DNA of 64,000 nucleotides from Nymphaea colorata (taxonomy: Eukaryota > Streptophyta > Magnoliopsida > Nymphaeales > Nymphaeaceae), in the NCBI RefSeq assembly GCF_008831285.2, contig NC_045150.1, forward strand, positions 4,660,001-4,724,000, read 5' to 3'. The notes below the pieces were generated by a model. The model ran no database searches. It was not told where the DNA came from and saw only the letters and a list, made by a program, of their open reading frames with translations. The translations under genes were made by a program, and so were the position numbers. Below are positions 37,164 through 49,839 of the stretch, piece after piece. Positions within the stretch are counted from its first letter, which is position 1. Every line of letters starts with the position of its first letter.

Positions 37164-40100
37164 TTATCTGCCATAGGATGTGCCTATAATCCCGTCCTCC
37201 TTTTCCTTCACACTTTCAATCTTTCTCAGTGCTTCCCTTATTTCCAGTCTATACTCTAACTCCTCCTCACAACAAGCCAACCCTATTTGTAGCAATTTCA
37301 TCATCTCACCTTCTGCACCTTCAGTACTCCCCATCTCTTCATCGAACACTCCTCCCTGCTCTTCCCTTAGCATCGATCTGACCCAGCCAGGCAGGTCTGT
37401 GCCTGTCCCTTGTCTCAAATAGGAGGAGGGAATCTTGCCTGTGAGTATCTCCAATACCAATACACCAAAGCTCCACACATCTGACTTGTTTGTAGCATGG
37501 CCCTTTGAGGCACACTCTGGGGCTTTGTAGGACAACATCAGCTGCGCCGCATGCCTGGTGTTGATGACTGGTGCAAGGCCATAGTCAGTGAGAAGGGGCT
37601 CATAGTCGTCATCCAGGAGTACATTGGAGGACTTCAAGTGGCCATGAGGAAGGATTATGTTGGGTAGCTCGGTATAAAGGTAGGCTAGGCCTCTCGCCAC
37701 ACCCTTGATTATCTTCAAACGCGTCGGCCAACTGAGTGCTGTGAAAGTTGATGTGTGCTTGCCTGTAAGGTAGTAGAGCAAATGGTTAGAAATATATAAC
37801 AAGATTCAGGCCTCTTTATTGATTCGAATGCAAGTTGCATACAACATCATTGCATTCTTTGTGACAAGCACATGTAAGGATATTAATAATTTAGATTCAT
37901 GATTGCATGCTTAATTAGATTCTGTTCCTAAGGAGGACTTTAGTTGGATCTAGGGCTTACCATTAAGTTGTTTGTAAATATACATTGGAGTCCAATGGAG
38001 CAAAGATTCAAGTGTAGGTAGGTACATATGTTACCGTTTGGCAACCATAACAAACTGATACTATCCCATTTAATCCACTTTGAAAACTAGAGCAAATTCA
38101 TGGAACAATCCAACACAATGTTTAATGAATCTGCCCCAATTTTTTGAGACTGATTGATGAGACTATAACATTGCCATTGTCAAACGAGCCTTACGTGTCA
38201 GATCTTTTGAGCTAGTTGAATCCACGAATAACTTTTAGCTGACCCTACCAAGGTTAACTATGCTACATCAAAATAGACAGGCTTAGTCATGACTTATCTA
38301 GAACTTACTTTCACATTTGCATCTCTAGCTACATCTACTTGGTGCAACATGCTTACACGATAATGCATGTGCTCCTGTGTGCCATATATTCCAAAGAAGC
38401 ATCTCAGATCTACTGTCATACTCTAAAACCATATCCTGTATTTTATTTTGTTTCTAATGCACAATGAGCTATTTTTTCATGGGTTGCTATAGAACTCGGA
38501 AAGACATCAACCATGAGACCAATCAGACCATGGCTGTCCTTTTGACAGCCATGACCTGCACTACTATGTGCAACACTTTGCCTGTTCGTTCATTGTACTC
38601 TCTTGTGGCAATGTAGCGGGCGACGTTGCATCGAAGGACCTTACCATGAAGAAAATAAGCCAAGCTCCCATTTTCAACGCAGTCATAGACAAGCAGCTTC
38701 TCTTCCCTTCTGTAGTAAAAAGCCAGCAAAGGTAGTACGTTCGGATGCCTTAGTCTCCCAAGTGCCCTCATGTGCTCTTGGAACTCTTCCCTTCCCAAGT
38801 TGTTCATCTCTTTGTATCTCTTCACCACCGTTGCACAACCATCAAGCAGCACAGCCTTGTATGAAGAGCCAAAATTCCCACTGCCCAGTACTTCAGCGGA
38901 TGCTCCAAGCAGATCCTGCAGATCAAATGGTTTTCTGTCACTTCTAACAAAGATAAGGCCATGAGAATCACCCTCCCTGGATCTGTTCTTCTTGGCGCCA
39001 CCGGCGCCTTCTGGTGCCGGTGCAGCTCCACCCATGCTGCTCACTGCTTGTTCACTGGATGACACCTTCTTGGAGCATAAGCGTGATGTGCACCAGCCGC
39101 GCAGCACGATCCCAGCTCCAATGGCTGCCACTAACGCCGCTATGACAATTGCAAAAGTAGCACTTGCAGAAACTGAACTAATGGTTGTTTGCTTTGCGGG
39201 ATGTAGAGGGCATTCTGTTTGTAATGGTGGTCCACATAAGGCCTTGTTTCCTGCATACCCAGAACATGACGACAGAAAGCTTGTTAAAAATCCTATGTAG
39301 TAGGAAGGAACCTGGTTAATGGCAATTTTTTTGTTAAAGAAATACCGACAAGGGTGGAGGTTGGTGTGGGTACTGTGTGGGCCATTACCAGGACAAATCA
39401 ATAAAAAATGCTTATTTTTATATTGGTACTTGAGGATAAATTTTTTTATTTACATATTGGTGTTCCTTAAAAAATTAAAATTTTTAATCCTTCCAATTCT
39501 CATTAACTATTCATTTCAAAAGCCTCTTAAATTTTGATTTGATTTGGTTTCAAGTTTCAACCAATCTTTTTAAACCTACAGATTTTTGCTGTGTGAGCTC
39601 ATCCATGAAGCCACATTGAAAAAAAAATCAGCTTAAGTTGACAGACGAGTGTAAAATGTTGAGGTAGGCAATATATGCGTGCTTGGTGTGTGTGTGTTGC
39701 TGTTAGTTTTTTCCTGAGATAGTGTCACCATTGTATTACAGTAAAAGCTAAAAGATGAAATTGCCATTGTTCTTTCTTATCATTAAAATCATGTACTGGA
39801 GGATAACAGATAATACTGTATGTTTCTATGAAGCCCAGAAGGATGATGATGATGATTGTAATGGTGGATATGATGAGGATTATGAAGATGCAAGCAATCT
39901 TAACGACATTCATGCCCTTTTTCTTGACGTGCTATGTGAAACCATGGCCAAAAAAATTGAGTGGCTGACCTTCAAAAAAATGTGCACTCATATTTTTGAG
40001 GCCGGCTGGTATCTCTCCTTCCAAGTCATTGTTGGACACATCAACCATTAGCAAACGAGGCTGCCTGAAATCCGGTATTTCCCCACTAAAATTGTTATGG

Positions 40101-40702
40101 TCCAGCCTCACCTGCCGAAGCCGGGGACTCGATGCCAGAGACGTCGGAATTTGCCCAGAGAAGTTGTTCCCCGACAGCCACACCTTCCTCAACCATTCCA
40201 TCCCAGCAAAATAATCCGCAGGTATCGTGCCGGAGAAGTGATTGTTCGCCAGAAAAATTCCTCTAATCGCACCTAGCTGCCGGAAGTCCGGAATCGGACC
40301 GGACAAGTTATTGTTCATGAAACTAAAAGCGTATAGCAAGGGGATGCCGGCAAGCGCATCAACATCAATGGTCCCTCCCAGACTGAAGCCTTCGAGTTGC
40401 AAGACCGTCACAGAGCCATTCACGCACCGGAGGCCGGTCCACATGGCCGAGTTGCCTTTACAAGGGGGCACGGAAGCATCCCAATCGGCCAGGGAACCGG
40501 TGTTGGCTAATGAGGCCTTGAGCTTCAACAATGACGGAGAATCTGATTCCGGCAACGCGTCGGTGCTCGGCATCGAAGAAGACGCGGCCAACCAAACTAC
40601 GACGACGATGACGATGGCATGCAGATGTGCATTGGCACGTGCAAGGGAGAGAAGGGGAGACATGGAGGGGGGTTTGCACATGCCAGTGCTGCTCCCCCTC
40701 AT
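37164..40702 (-). CDS. Pollen receptor-like kinase (LRR-RLK III, PRK type)
   Basis: Membrane receptor of the PRK group, which in other plants relays pollen-tube growth signals to ROP-GEFs (family knowledge). Exons 40702-39970, 39250-38645 and 37762-37164 give 1,938 nt, 645 codons plus TAA, with in-phase junctions EG|NKALCGPP and YFLHG|KHTS. In order: a hydrophobic signal peptide (VIVVVVWLAA, residues about 29-40); an N-terminal LRR cap with two Cys (PPCKGNSAMWTGLRC); about five LRRs (NNLSGPIPDF, NHFSGTIPADYF, NNFSGQIPTSL, NNFSGEIPDF, NDLEGEIPAGL). Next is the CGPPL-TEC hinge, a TM segment (TFAIVIAALVAAIGAGIVL), and a kinase-like domain. The domain has the G-loop GSGNFGSSYKA, VVKRYK, HGHLKSSNVLL in place of HRDLKPEN, DYG for DFG, and KAPE. 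The catalytic HRD Asp is absent, as is usual in PRKs, so it is probably a weak kinase or pseudokinase. Length fits the family. Confidence 0.93.
39380..39480 (+). repeat. Dispersed repeat copy in kinase intron 1
   Basis: A segment of about 95 bp containing ACAAATCAATAAAAAATGCTT and TTTACATATTGGTG resembles 42330-42432 in the pseudouridine-synthase gene, same orientation. Probably two pieces of one interspersed repeat; family unknown. Confidence 0.5.
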
Positions 40703-41888
40703 GGATGCAGAGACCCAAGGTGGTGAAAAAAGGTAACGGTTCGAGATCTACGTGTTGAGCTTGATGATCGTGGTTGTATGGTAACAAGGAAAACCAAGTA
40801 ATTTTGTGAATATTGGTGGGAAGAGGAGGTGGAGATGACGAGGGAGGGCGTTAGCGCCAACCATGGGACCTGCAACCTTGGGGAGTTTAAAGCAGTATCC
40901 TACATTTGGACAAATATTAGTTGGCCATGGGAGAGAGTCAAGGGTGACCATGAATTCTTCCTTCCTCTGCCTATATCTTGTTGAGCTCATTCCCAAGACA
41001 GTGTGGATCTTTTTAACGACACAAAGACCAGTAGCTCCCAAATTGGGCAACCCCAAACCGTGAAGCTAGGGAATGATAATGCGGCAAATAGGAATCTAAG
41101 ATATGAAAAGTGCCTTGGGATGTCACAGCTGTTCATCAACCTATAAACGTTTTTGTAGCTTCTTTGTTCACATTGCTGGCATTGACATTTCCCTTCCTTT
41201 CTAGGTGCACTTACCTAACAATCAATTTATCTCTCTCTCTCTCTCTCATTTAACCATTTTTATTTTTAACTATTTTTATAAATATCATATAAACTCAAGC
41301 TGAATGGTGTCCAGCATCCTACCCAGGTTCTGATGCAGCTCAGAAAAGTTTTTTTCGGCAGTGTGGTTGTTAACCTCCTGCTTACTTGGAGACAAAAGCT
41401 TACAGTTCAATGCCTCAAAGCTGATGTCTAAATTCACCTCATCACATCAAACAACATTGTCATTCGGTTCAAATTTGAAAAAAGAGATCTTTTTCCCACT
41501 GAAACGAGACAACAGTCGTTTGAAATCGGAGAAGAAAAAGGACAAAAAGTGCCATGGAAGTATTTCTTGCAAATGTAGCCGTTGTGGAGAACATGAGTAT
41601 GGTAAGGTGTTATTCATCGCTAAAATAACAAAAGGGTGAATTGACCTTAAAATGCCATAAATAGTCGTCTACATAAGATATGTACAGGATTCAAAACTAT
41701 CCGCTAATCATCCTTTCGTTTTTCAAAAATGTCAACCCACCCCTTCATGTGTCTCGGTCCAAAATGACGGATAAAACTACAAAAGATTAGAAGGATGTAG
41801 GGATAAAAGCCTTCATCTAAATGAGGCGCAAGCGATCGCCTGGATTGTTTACAGTAAAAAACCAGAACAGTCAGAGACATTTCACAAG
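40703..41888. other. Intergenic region, kinase 5' side / pseudouridine synthase 3' side
   Basis: 1.2 kb between two genes on the same strand. It must hold the kinase promoter and the 3' UTR of the pseudouridine synthase. A (CT)n run lies at 41230-41248. No convincing ORF. Confidence 0.5.
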
Positions 41889-43207
41889 CTAGGATATGAG
41901 AGCCATTTCTTTCGTGAATTCCTCATGATAACCAACATCAACAAGGCAGAGCCCTTGTGGTGGCGCTGGAGGCGCCGTTGCGCGTCTGCATGTGGCATTC
42001 ATGAGTTTTAATAGTGCATCTTCCGGTGCACCAGCTGCCGCCTCCCTAAGAGAAGTGGCAACAAGAACTCTTACCATCTGCAAGATAGTCGATAAGAAAT
42101 GATCAGCAAAACTATAGGAAAAAAAGAAAATGAACCGACAAGTAAAATGTCAAGACAACAGTTTAAACCATTACACAGCCTAGATGAACAAGCGGTAGAA
42201 GGGAAGCCATGAAAGAAGTTAAGATGACCACTATAGATTACTTTCCATTCTGCAGTGCAAGCTTTTTCATGGTATCGGTTATCTTAAAGCATGGTTGTTA
42301 GGTTTCACCCAGAGAGGCAGCAGGTCTGGGCACAGTGCGGATTTGCCCAAACAGATCAACAAAAAAATGCTTCTCTTCATTTTAATACTTCAGGGTAATT
42401 TTTCTTGTTTACATATTGGTGCCCCTTAACCGCTGCACCCAGTGTTTCCTTTCTTGGGGATAAGCCCATTAGGTGGTCTTGTGTGTCAAGGATTTCTAGT
42501 CAATCTGACATCAAAACACACATTAAGATGGATCAGATCACCACTACTGACGCAGCTGGTTTAGAGTCTGATAATTCGTTCTTTTCTGGATCCATTTTGA
42601 CATCAGAACCAATAGTTCAGGCCCCCACGACCATAAAATATGTGTCACCCAAATGGCTGAAAGAAGCCAGCCATCCATCATTCGAGCTAAACGTGAGTGG
42701 ATCTTGTGCTTGAGCTAAAAAATTTAGCAGTAATTAACAGAAGCAGCTTGTCCAAAAGAGATGCCCATCATTCATTAAGGGCATCTATTTCTAGTCCATT
42801 AGACATGTTGCATTCATACGCAAGGGTTGGAATATTCTTTCATAAAAGTACGCAACCTAGTTCATTAGATATGCAAGGACATTCATAAGCAAAGGTTAGG
42901 AACATTCTGCCATTAAAGTACCTTCCGCAAGAAACGGTTTGCAACCAGTTCCACGCACAGAACATTGGAGCCCTCTTTGTGAGCCTACAAAAATTTGCTG
43001 TCAGTTCACAGACACACACACACACACACATAAAAAAAGACAGAAGTTTCACAGAAATCTATAACCTCATCATGTGATGGTAGCTTGGCTTCTGTAGCTC
43101 GAGCATGGTAGACAAAACACTCCGTAGGTGGGCCCCTGAAAATAATTGTGGTCAGAAACTTGACCCATCTAAAGAACCCACACACACACACACACATACA
43201 GCGAGAA

Positions 43208-43245
<38 letters not shown>

Positions 43246-46200
43246 GGGGGTGGGGGTGGAGAGAGACACAAAGACAATAGATCATGACAACTGAAATTGT
43301 GGAATGTCAAAATATTTTTCAAATCTAACACTGTAGACGTATTCATTATGGTTTGTTTGTTGAGAATGAAAAGATGAACTAATGTTTTTCTTATAAAAAA
43401 GAATGTCTTTTCATGCTAAATTATTGATAATATTGTCTTTTCCTGCTAAATTATTGATAATATTTTTGGGCCATTGATCTTCAAACTCTACATATTTATG
43501 CTACTTTAGAAAACCAAGTTTTGTTTCTTAGGAAATCAATCACATTGATAATATGTACATGATTACTTTTGCTGAAAAAAAAAAACTACAACTAAAATAA
43601 TCTAGTTATATTAAAGTATTACATTTGACCATCCATTTTATGAGTTGTCTGGTAGCTGACCAGCCATTAGTTAGTTTATTCAAAAATCCAACAGCAAGGA
43701 ATATGTTTTCAGAATGTTCACAAATGTATGGTTCCAAAAAACAATGAGGATTTTCATGTATAAGTCAGATTTGTTTACCTGAGAAAAACCTAAGACTGTT
43801 GATACTACCCTCATAAAATCTGATCTACCCATCAGCTTTTGGTGAATCCCCTTGCAAATTTTATAGATTTGAAACACATCCTTATGGTTGGGTTTCTGAA
43901 AAAACTGCAGAAATCCAATGAAATCAATGGACAGCCGTCATAGGCTAGATATATGGACAGCCAATATATATACATATATAAATATATATGTATATATATT
44001 ATAAAGAGAGAGAGAGAGAGAGAGAGGGTCAGATAAAGAAATTTAAACAGCTCCCAGGATTTTATTTTTTATTAAAAAACATGTCTAATGAATCCAAACA
44101 TGTAAAAGTAAAACTACCAAAAGAGAGAAAAGAAAAATATTAATTAACATGCGGATAAAAAGATTATTATAATTTGGAAATATAATAGAAAAATTTCTTC
44201 AGCTTTTGGCGTTCTGAGAATTGAAAAGAGGTCACTTTCCCATGATAATGGTCTACAAGACATAAACTAAGAAACCAGAAAAGCCTGTATAAAAAGCAAA
44301 TGTTGTGGTCTCCATAGTTTCATTGGAAACATCGGTGGGAAAGGTATAACACTTACGTGCTCCTTGATGCCTTAGTGTCACGTGCAAACATCTTATATGA
44401 AAGGACCTTCCCTTCAAGCTGTTGCAGCATTTGATTAACCTTGCTTATGCTAAAGACTTTTGGTTTACTTCCACAATAGAATGCTTTGACGTCTTCGACA
44501 GCCAGGGATCCAACCGTCTCACCTCCATCAAGGATTGAATTTTCCTGCAATTTCCTTGCGCCTCTCAAATAGGTAAGAACACTCACCTTTCCATTGTTAT
44601 GGTCATTATCATACTTCCCATGGCTGAGCGGAAAGATATAGAAATAACGTCTCCACTTTGCAGAGAAATTAGGATGAAAAACTCGAGAGACCTACATTTA
44701 AGGAGCACAAAATTAACATTCTTCTTAAGAGAACAGAGTAGTCTTCATAAAAACCTATTATTACATATCAAGGGTGCTTAAGAGCTACTGAAAACATAAG
44801 ACTGGTGATATAGTTTCACACATTCAATAAGATGTGCAACAGATACATATAATAGCCAAACTCTGAATAGAACTCCTGACATGCACAATTAGCAGATCCA
44901 TTGTATGTGCGCATGTGTATGCACATGCAACAATTTTTACATATTATTGTGCACTAATTGCAAAACCACCATGTTTACTGAGTGGATATAAGGGGACATA
45001 TGTACCTGTGAAAAAACAAGATGTTGCTATGTATGCCAATTTCAACGAACCATAATTGCAGAAAAGATTGTACTCTCATGGTGAAATAGATAAATTCCTT
45101 TGAGTGGGATGAGGAGGCATAAAACACCACAATAACTATCTCTTTTCATGCCCATGAAAATTCTATGTATAGCTTTCCAGCAGATAATTGTGTGCTAATG
45201 GAAGAAATATGGACTTATTTAGCAACTATATATCACTGAGAGTTGGAAAAGTGCCACCTTCAGTAACAGCAAATACATAAACAAAATTTGTGAGAACTTC
45301 AGTTGTTTATTAGGACTATTACAGAAAATAAGTAGCTTATGAAGGGTGAAACAGGAAGAAAGATCTTGGTTTTCTACATGTATGTGTGTGTGGGTGTGTG
45401 TGTGCATATATATATATTATCTTATATATATATAGCGAGAGAGAGAGAAAGTCAAACATGCATTCTGTTCAACAAATACAATTTGACAAAGCAACTTAAA
45501 TTTGTTCTACATTTATGAGCTCCAAACATAAGAATTCTGCAAAATCAAAGCAACCATGAAACTGAATAAGTATGACATCAACAACCTAAAAGTGACATTA
45601 TTTGATAAGTTGTTAATACGCTAACACGAACACCATGTTGAGCAAAAGAAAACAAACAAATATTACTTTATGGTTGTTTGTTGTTACCTATTAATCACTA
45701 CGAGCAGGTCTTTTGGATGTTTGAGTATAGAGGCACAAAATAACGAAACAGAATATCATAAAGGTAGTATAGAAAAACGACACCTTACCTTAACAACAGA
45801 TACAACTCTAAGCAACCCTGGAACCATAGAGTTAACTGCAGCTTCAATATCTTCCACTTTCACATCTGTCCTCCATGTATCTAGAAGTCACAACATCTGA
45901 GTAAGATATTCATTTTTAATTCAATTTATTATGCATCCAACAAATAATAAAATTGAAAGAGAAACCAATAATAAGGTTAATGTGTTGCACTTTAGCTCTG
46001 AATAGTGATGCCTTGAAATATTTAGCACTTGAATAAATGTCTTGCACGATGTGTTAACAATTCAAACAACTTCCAGGAAAACCAAAAAGAAAAAAAAAGA
46101 AGAAAGTCAATGGGTTCAAATATTTAGCACTTTAATCTAGGGACTAGTTGGCCGACCAGCAACTAGACCAACTAGTCACATCAATTAATTAGCTACTATG

Positions 46201-47118
46201 TTCACGGAGGCAATACCGTTACTGCACCTGAGGAATTGTTGACAATAAATTCATTTTCCAGGACGACAATCAAGACATTGTATTTCAGAAGACATGTTCA
46301 TCACAGCCCAGAGATATCAAATTTGTAGAGTGTCATCAAGTACAATACAGTGCTCAGTGCTCACAAGTTTTGGGTCCAATGCATTGACAATGCATCTCTT
46401 TCAGAAAATGAGCGACTTCCAACAGATCAATAAGTATGAAAAAGAAGAGTTTTCACTAATAAGTATCATAAAATTATACCATGTTTGATTTCACAAACAG
46501 TTATTTTTTCAAACTACTGTGTTAAAAACAAGAGCTTAAGGAAATACAAAAAAGAAACGTGAAAAATCAAGATATTCTTCTAAGAAACTCCAAAAACGAA
46601 AACATTGCGTCTTCTTGCAATACTTTTTCAATTCGTAAAAGAACATTAATTGATGTGTCTTAAACTTTTCATCAATGTTCTGTAAGAAATTAGAAAACTC
46701 AATGTTATATGATATTTTCTATTAACTGTTTTGCATTTTCTAATTTCTTGAATTCCTGAGACTGTCCCAGAAAGACAAACTTTCCGATTAATACATGAGA
46801 AGCAATTCACCAACAAAAACTCAAGAACAATACCTGTGACAATAGACTCATAAGAAAGATTTACAACAATCTGATGAAAAAATTTGGACTGGAGAACTTG
46901 GGGCAGGAAAAATGCAAATCTGTCACGCATGTATGCCAGTTTCGGTCTTGCATCATTGTTCAGAAAGCTACAAATATACTAAGTTGTCAAAACCAGAAAT
47001 TTGGAATAGGTCTGTTCAGGACCCTAAAAAGTCTAGTGGAAGACAAATCAGTCCAAGTTAACTAACCAAAATTTAAAAAAATATACATATGTATATAAAA
47101 AATAAATACTGAAAGATA

Positions 47119-47153
<35 letters not shown>

Positions 47154-47180
47154 GAACCCCAGGCCCAGGCACATGCATGG

Positions 47181-47257
<77 letters not shown>

Positions 47258-48174
47258 CGACATGTGAAATGATGCACACAATGCACTGTCCCACACACAA
47301 TGTGCTTGGGCCATCTAAATGAAGAAAATTGGACAGTTAGTTTTTTTTTTAAAAAAAAAAGAATAAATAAAGGAAAAGAGGGACAGAAGACTACACCAGG
47401 CGGAGTCCGTCGCCTCCCCCTAGCAGCATCAGGGGAGAGGTGATGGCCTCCTCCCACAAAAAAAATTGCATCACCTCAAATTTTTTTTAAGGGAGAGGTC
47501 GCTACCTCTCCCTTCTGTAAAACAAAAAGTAGAGAGAAGTTGTCACCTCCCACTCGATGCTGTAGGGGATGGCCCCATGAGATGTTGCTGGTCTTGGCAA
47601 GGGGTGTGAAGGGAGGAGATAGCCTCTCCCTCCTGTGGATCAAGGAACTAACAGCTACCTGGCCCATCTATCCCTGTCTTTTTTAAACAAACTTGTGGGG
47701 GACGATACACTATGCGTGTTGTTCCTCACATTTCATTCATTGACACAAATATCATTTTGGGGTTTTCACTGGCGAGATTTTTCTCAGGTATTTTCAGCAA
47801 AATTGTTTTTCTCGAAAATTTGTTGGAAAAATTGTGGCAAACTTTATAAAATTAAAAAAATTCTAAACATTAAGTAAAAATAAAATAAATGTGAACCTAA
47901 TAAGAAGATATAAATAAAAGTAGATGAAAGTGATATAAAAAATGTTTAAATATTAATGATGATCAAAATAATGAAAAAATAATTTAGTTTAAGTTTAAAA
48001 TTGAATCCATGATGATATCAATGTTGAAGAAGATAAAACAAAAAAATCGCAATAAAAACATGATAAATTTGTTTTCCACGTTTTTCTTCAAAATATCGCG
48101 ATTTTTCCTTTTTGTGTTTTCATTCTTTCTATTAATATTGTGATTTTATAAAAAATATTGCAATATTTGTGACA

Positions 48175-48262
<88 letters not shown>

Positions 48263-48624
48263 GAATTTCTTTGGCCAAGGCATGGCCATAGAAATCTCAC
48301 GACCCTCACACACACAGCACTATGCAATGTATAGGAATGTATGCCTGAGTTAAAGATGCCCGATGATTGTAGTCCAGCAGTTGTGGGTGAAGTGAATTCC
48401 TACTGGTACCAGGGATCCCTTAGGATCCACCGATCCTAGGTGAGGAGGAGAGAGAGAACAAGTGCTTTTCGCTCTCTTTCACCTACTTTTCCTCTTTCCC
48501 CCTCTTTTTGCCTTTTTGTTTTCCTTTCCACAACCATTCTCCCCTCCTGAGGATTGGTGGATGATAAGGAGAGGAGGAGACCTGAGAAAACAGCGGAAAA
48601 ATGGTATGCACGTATATGTGTGGA

Positions 48625-48659
<35 letters not shown>

Positions 48660-49839
48660 GCTGGTTTGATAACATAGGTCAGTTAACAATTGACTTAACA
48701 GACCAGTCAGGGTTTTGACATTTAAAGAAATGTATGCAACTTAAAGAGCCAGATCATATGAAATTTCACAAAGAATACGCACAATTTCAATATAGGCAAC
48801 TTAAAAACGAAACATGTAAAACTAAACATGACTGACAGAAGGAACAAACTTGCTGAAGAGCTGTCACCCCTTTGTCAGTACGTCCTGCAACTACAGCACA
48901 GCCTTGGACTGGTAAAGACTTGTCCTTTAGCTGCATTGCCTTTTTCTCGTCAACAAACCTCCCAAGAGCATCTTCAATTGACCTATAAAAGAAAAAAGGG
49001 AGAGAACTGACATGTAAAGAAAGAAACAGCAGATTATATTATATATATTTTCCACCAGTTTCCATGACACAAAGTATCTAACTAAATCTGTCCCACATAT
49101 CACACAAAAAGCTAACAAATCATAAGACCTCACAAGTGAATACAAGATCAAGATAAAAGTTATGAGGCAACAAGAGATCAAAATACCCCATAGCAAGAAA
49201 CCCTAGACTCAGCCAATTCCTTCTGAGCATCAATAAAAGTATTGATTCTGGTGGAGTAGGTCTACATATCATACCAAATGAAGAAAGCATTTTTATGAAA
49301 GACTGTCATTTACAGGGATGGGACGTGCTTTACATTTCATAAAATGCAGAACCACCTAAAAAGTTGAAGGATATAGTACACCTTTTCTATGAAATTCACT
49401 GTCACTCAAACAGCCGTTTATACAGAGGACCATTTCAAGAAGTGGTAAAAAGGACATAGTATAGAAAGAGCACATACTTGATGGTTTACAAGGTGTCAAG
49501 GACGCAACCAGGTAGAATTTCGGAGGAAACCCACAAAGTTACATCATTGTAAAATGCACGAAAAAAGGACTTTGATGCTAATGGCAAAAGGGACATCTTA
49601 AAAATTGCCTTTGAAAGAGTAGAAAGATGCTTAACAAACTTCAATGTTTACCCTTGAACAGTATTTAGGTTTGGCTGCTTCTGCCATCCATCGAAAGATG
49701 CTCCATGATAGGAAACCACTATCTTAAAAGTTGTTCTTGCCCAACGGCCAGTCCTGTCTTTGACATTCATGTTCATCATAGCAGCATTCTCACAAGTTTC
49801 AGGCATTAAATTAGGATTCCCATTTAACGGCCTCTGCAT
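41889..49839 (-). CDS. TruA-family RNA pseudouridine synthase
   Basis: Isomerises uridine to pseudouridine in RNA, probably tRNA (TruA family). Exons: 49839-49652, 48982-48837, 45880-45789, 44691-44357, 43135-43066, 42984-42922, 42077-41889; total 1,083 nt = 360 codons plus stop, all phases consistent. FKIVVSYHGASFDGWQKQPNLNTVQG leads into the catalytic motif GRTDKGV (residues about 90-96; its Asp is the family nucleophile) and LQQVCSFYTW. Then come VSRVFHPNFSAKWRRYFYIFP, KVLSYKMFARDTKASRS, GPPTECFVYHARA, ELVANRFLRKMVRVLVATSLREA and a C-terminal PPAPPQGLCLVDVGY. The last fits the typical LRKMVRN...P..P.GL pattern. The start is uncertain: ATG 49839 overlaps a CAG acceptor-like site, so an upstream first exon is possible; downstream Met codons (MPETCENAAMMNMN) are alternatives. 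Substrate and organelle cannot be read from sequence. Confidence 0.92.
42078..42921 (-). repeat. Pseudouridine synthase intron 6: tandem duplication and dispersed repeat
   Basis: The intron start next to exon 6 is duplicated: plus 42859-42925 (TTCATTAGATATGC...TTCATAAGCAAAGGTTAGGAACATTCT..) resembles 42793-42858 (TCCATTAGACATG...TTCATACGCAAGGGTTGGAATATTCT..), period about 66 bp. The second copy of the GTAC donor is imperfect (GTAC followed by TTTTATG). Farther in, 42330-42432 matches the kinase intron 1 repeat at 39380. Confidence 0.55.
43010..43245. repeat. Microsatellites around pseudouridine synthase exon 5
   Basis: (CA)n at about 43012-43030, (CA)n at 43180-43196 and (GA)n at 43213-43240 followed by GGGGTGG repeats flank the 70-nt exon 5 (43066-43135) in introns 4 and 5. 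Confidence 0.9.
43960..44026. repeat. TA and GA microsatellites in intron 4
   Basis: An interrupted TA/TATG stretch (about 43961-43999) followed by an (AG)n run (44005-44026). Confidence 0.9.
45381..45450. repeat. Compound GT/AT/GA microsatellite
   Basis: GTGTGTGTGGGTGTGTGTGTG, then ATATATAT, TTATCT, ATATATAT and GCGAGAGAGAGAGA in intron 3 of the pseudouridine synthase gene. Confidence 0.9.
47118..47252. repeat. Paired compound microsatellites (GT)n(AT)n and (CT)n(AT)n
   Basis: GT run at 47119-47142 with ATATAT, a 35-bp unique spacer, then CT run at 47186-47210 and AT run to 47251. They lie in intron 2 of the pseudouridine synthase gene (45881-48836). ORFs here are artefacts. Confidence 0.93.
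47253..48178. other. Intron 2 sequence, no gene
   Basis: Contains A/T homopolymers at 47341-47360, degenerate GAGAGGTCGCTACCTCTCCC-type repeats (47430-47640) and AT-rich sequence; nothing coding. Confidence 0.5.
48179..48258. repeat. Compound microsatellite (AT)n(GATA)n(GA)n
   Basis: AT run 48179-48214, five GATA units, then GA run to 48258. The GATA step shows how the AT and GA tracts may have merged. Confidence 0.93.
48628..48660. repeat. (GT)n(AT)n microsatellite
   Basis: GTGTGTGTGTGTGTGT followed by ATATATATATATAT, about 180 nt 3' of pseudouridine synthase exon 2, within intron 2. Confidence 0.9.

Noticed and set aside
39996-40736. Plus-strand ORFs opposite the kinase LRR exon
   Set aside because: Antisense shadows of a GC-biased coding exon.
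47062-47457. ORFs of Tyr-Ile and Arg-Glu repeats
   Set aside because: Translations of (AT)n and (GA)n microsatellites.
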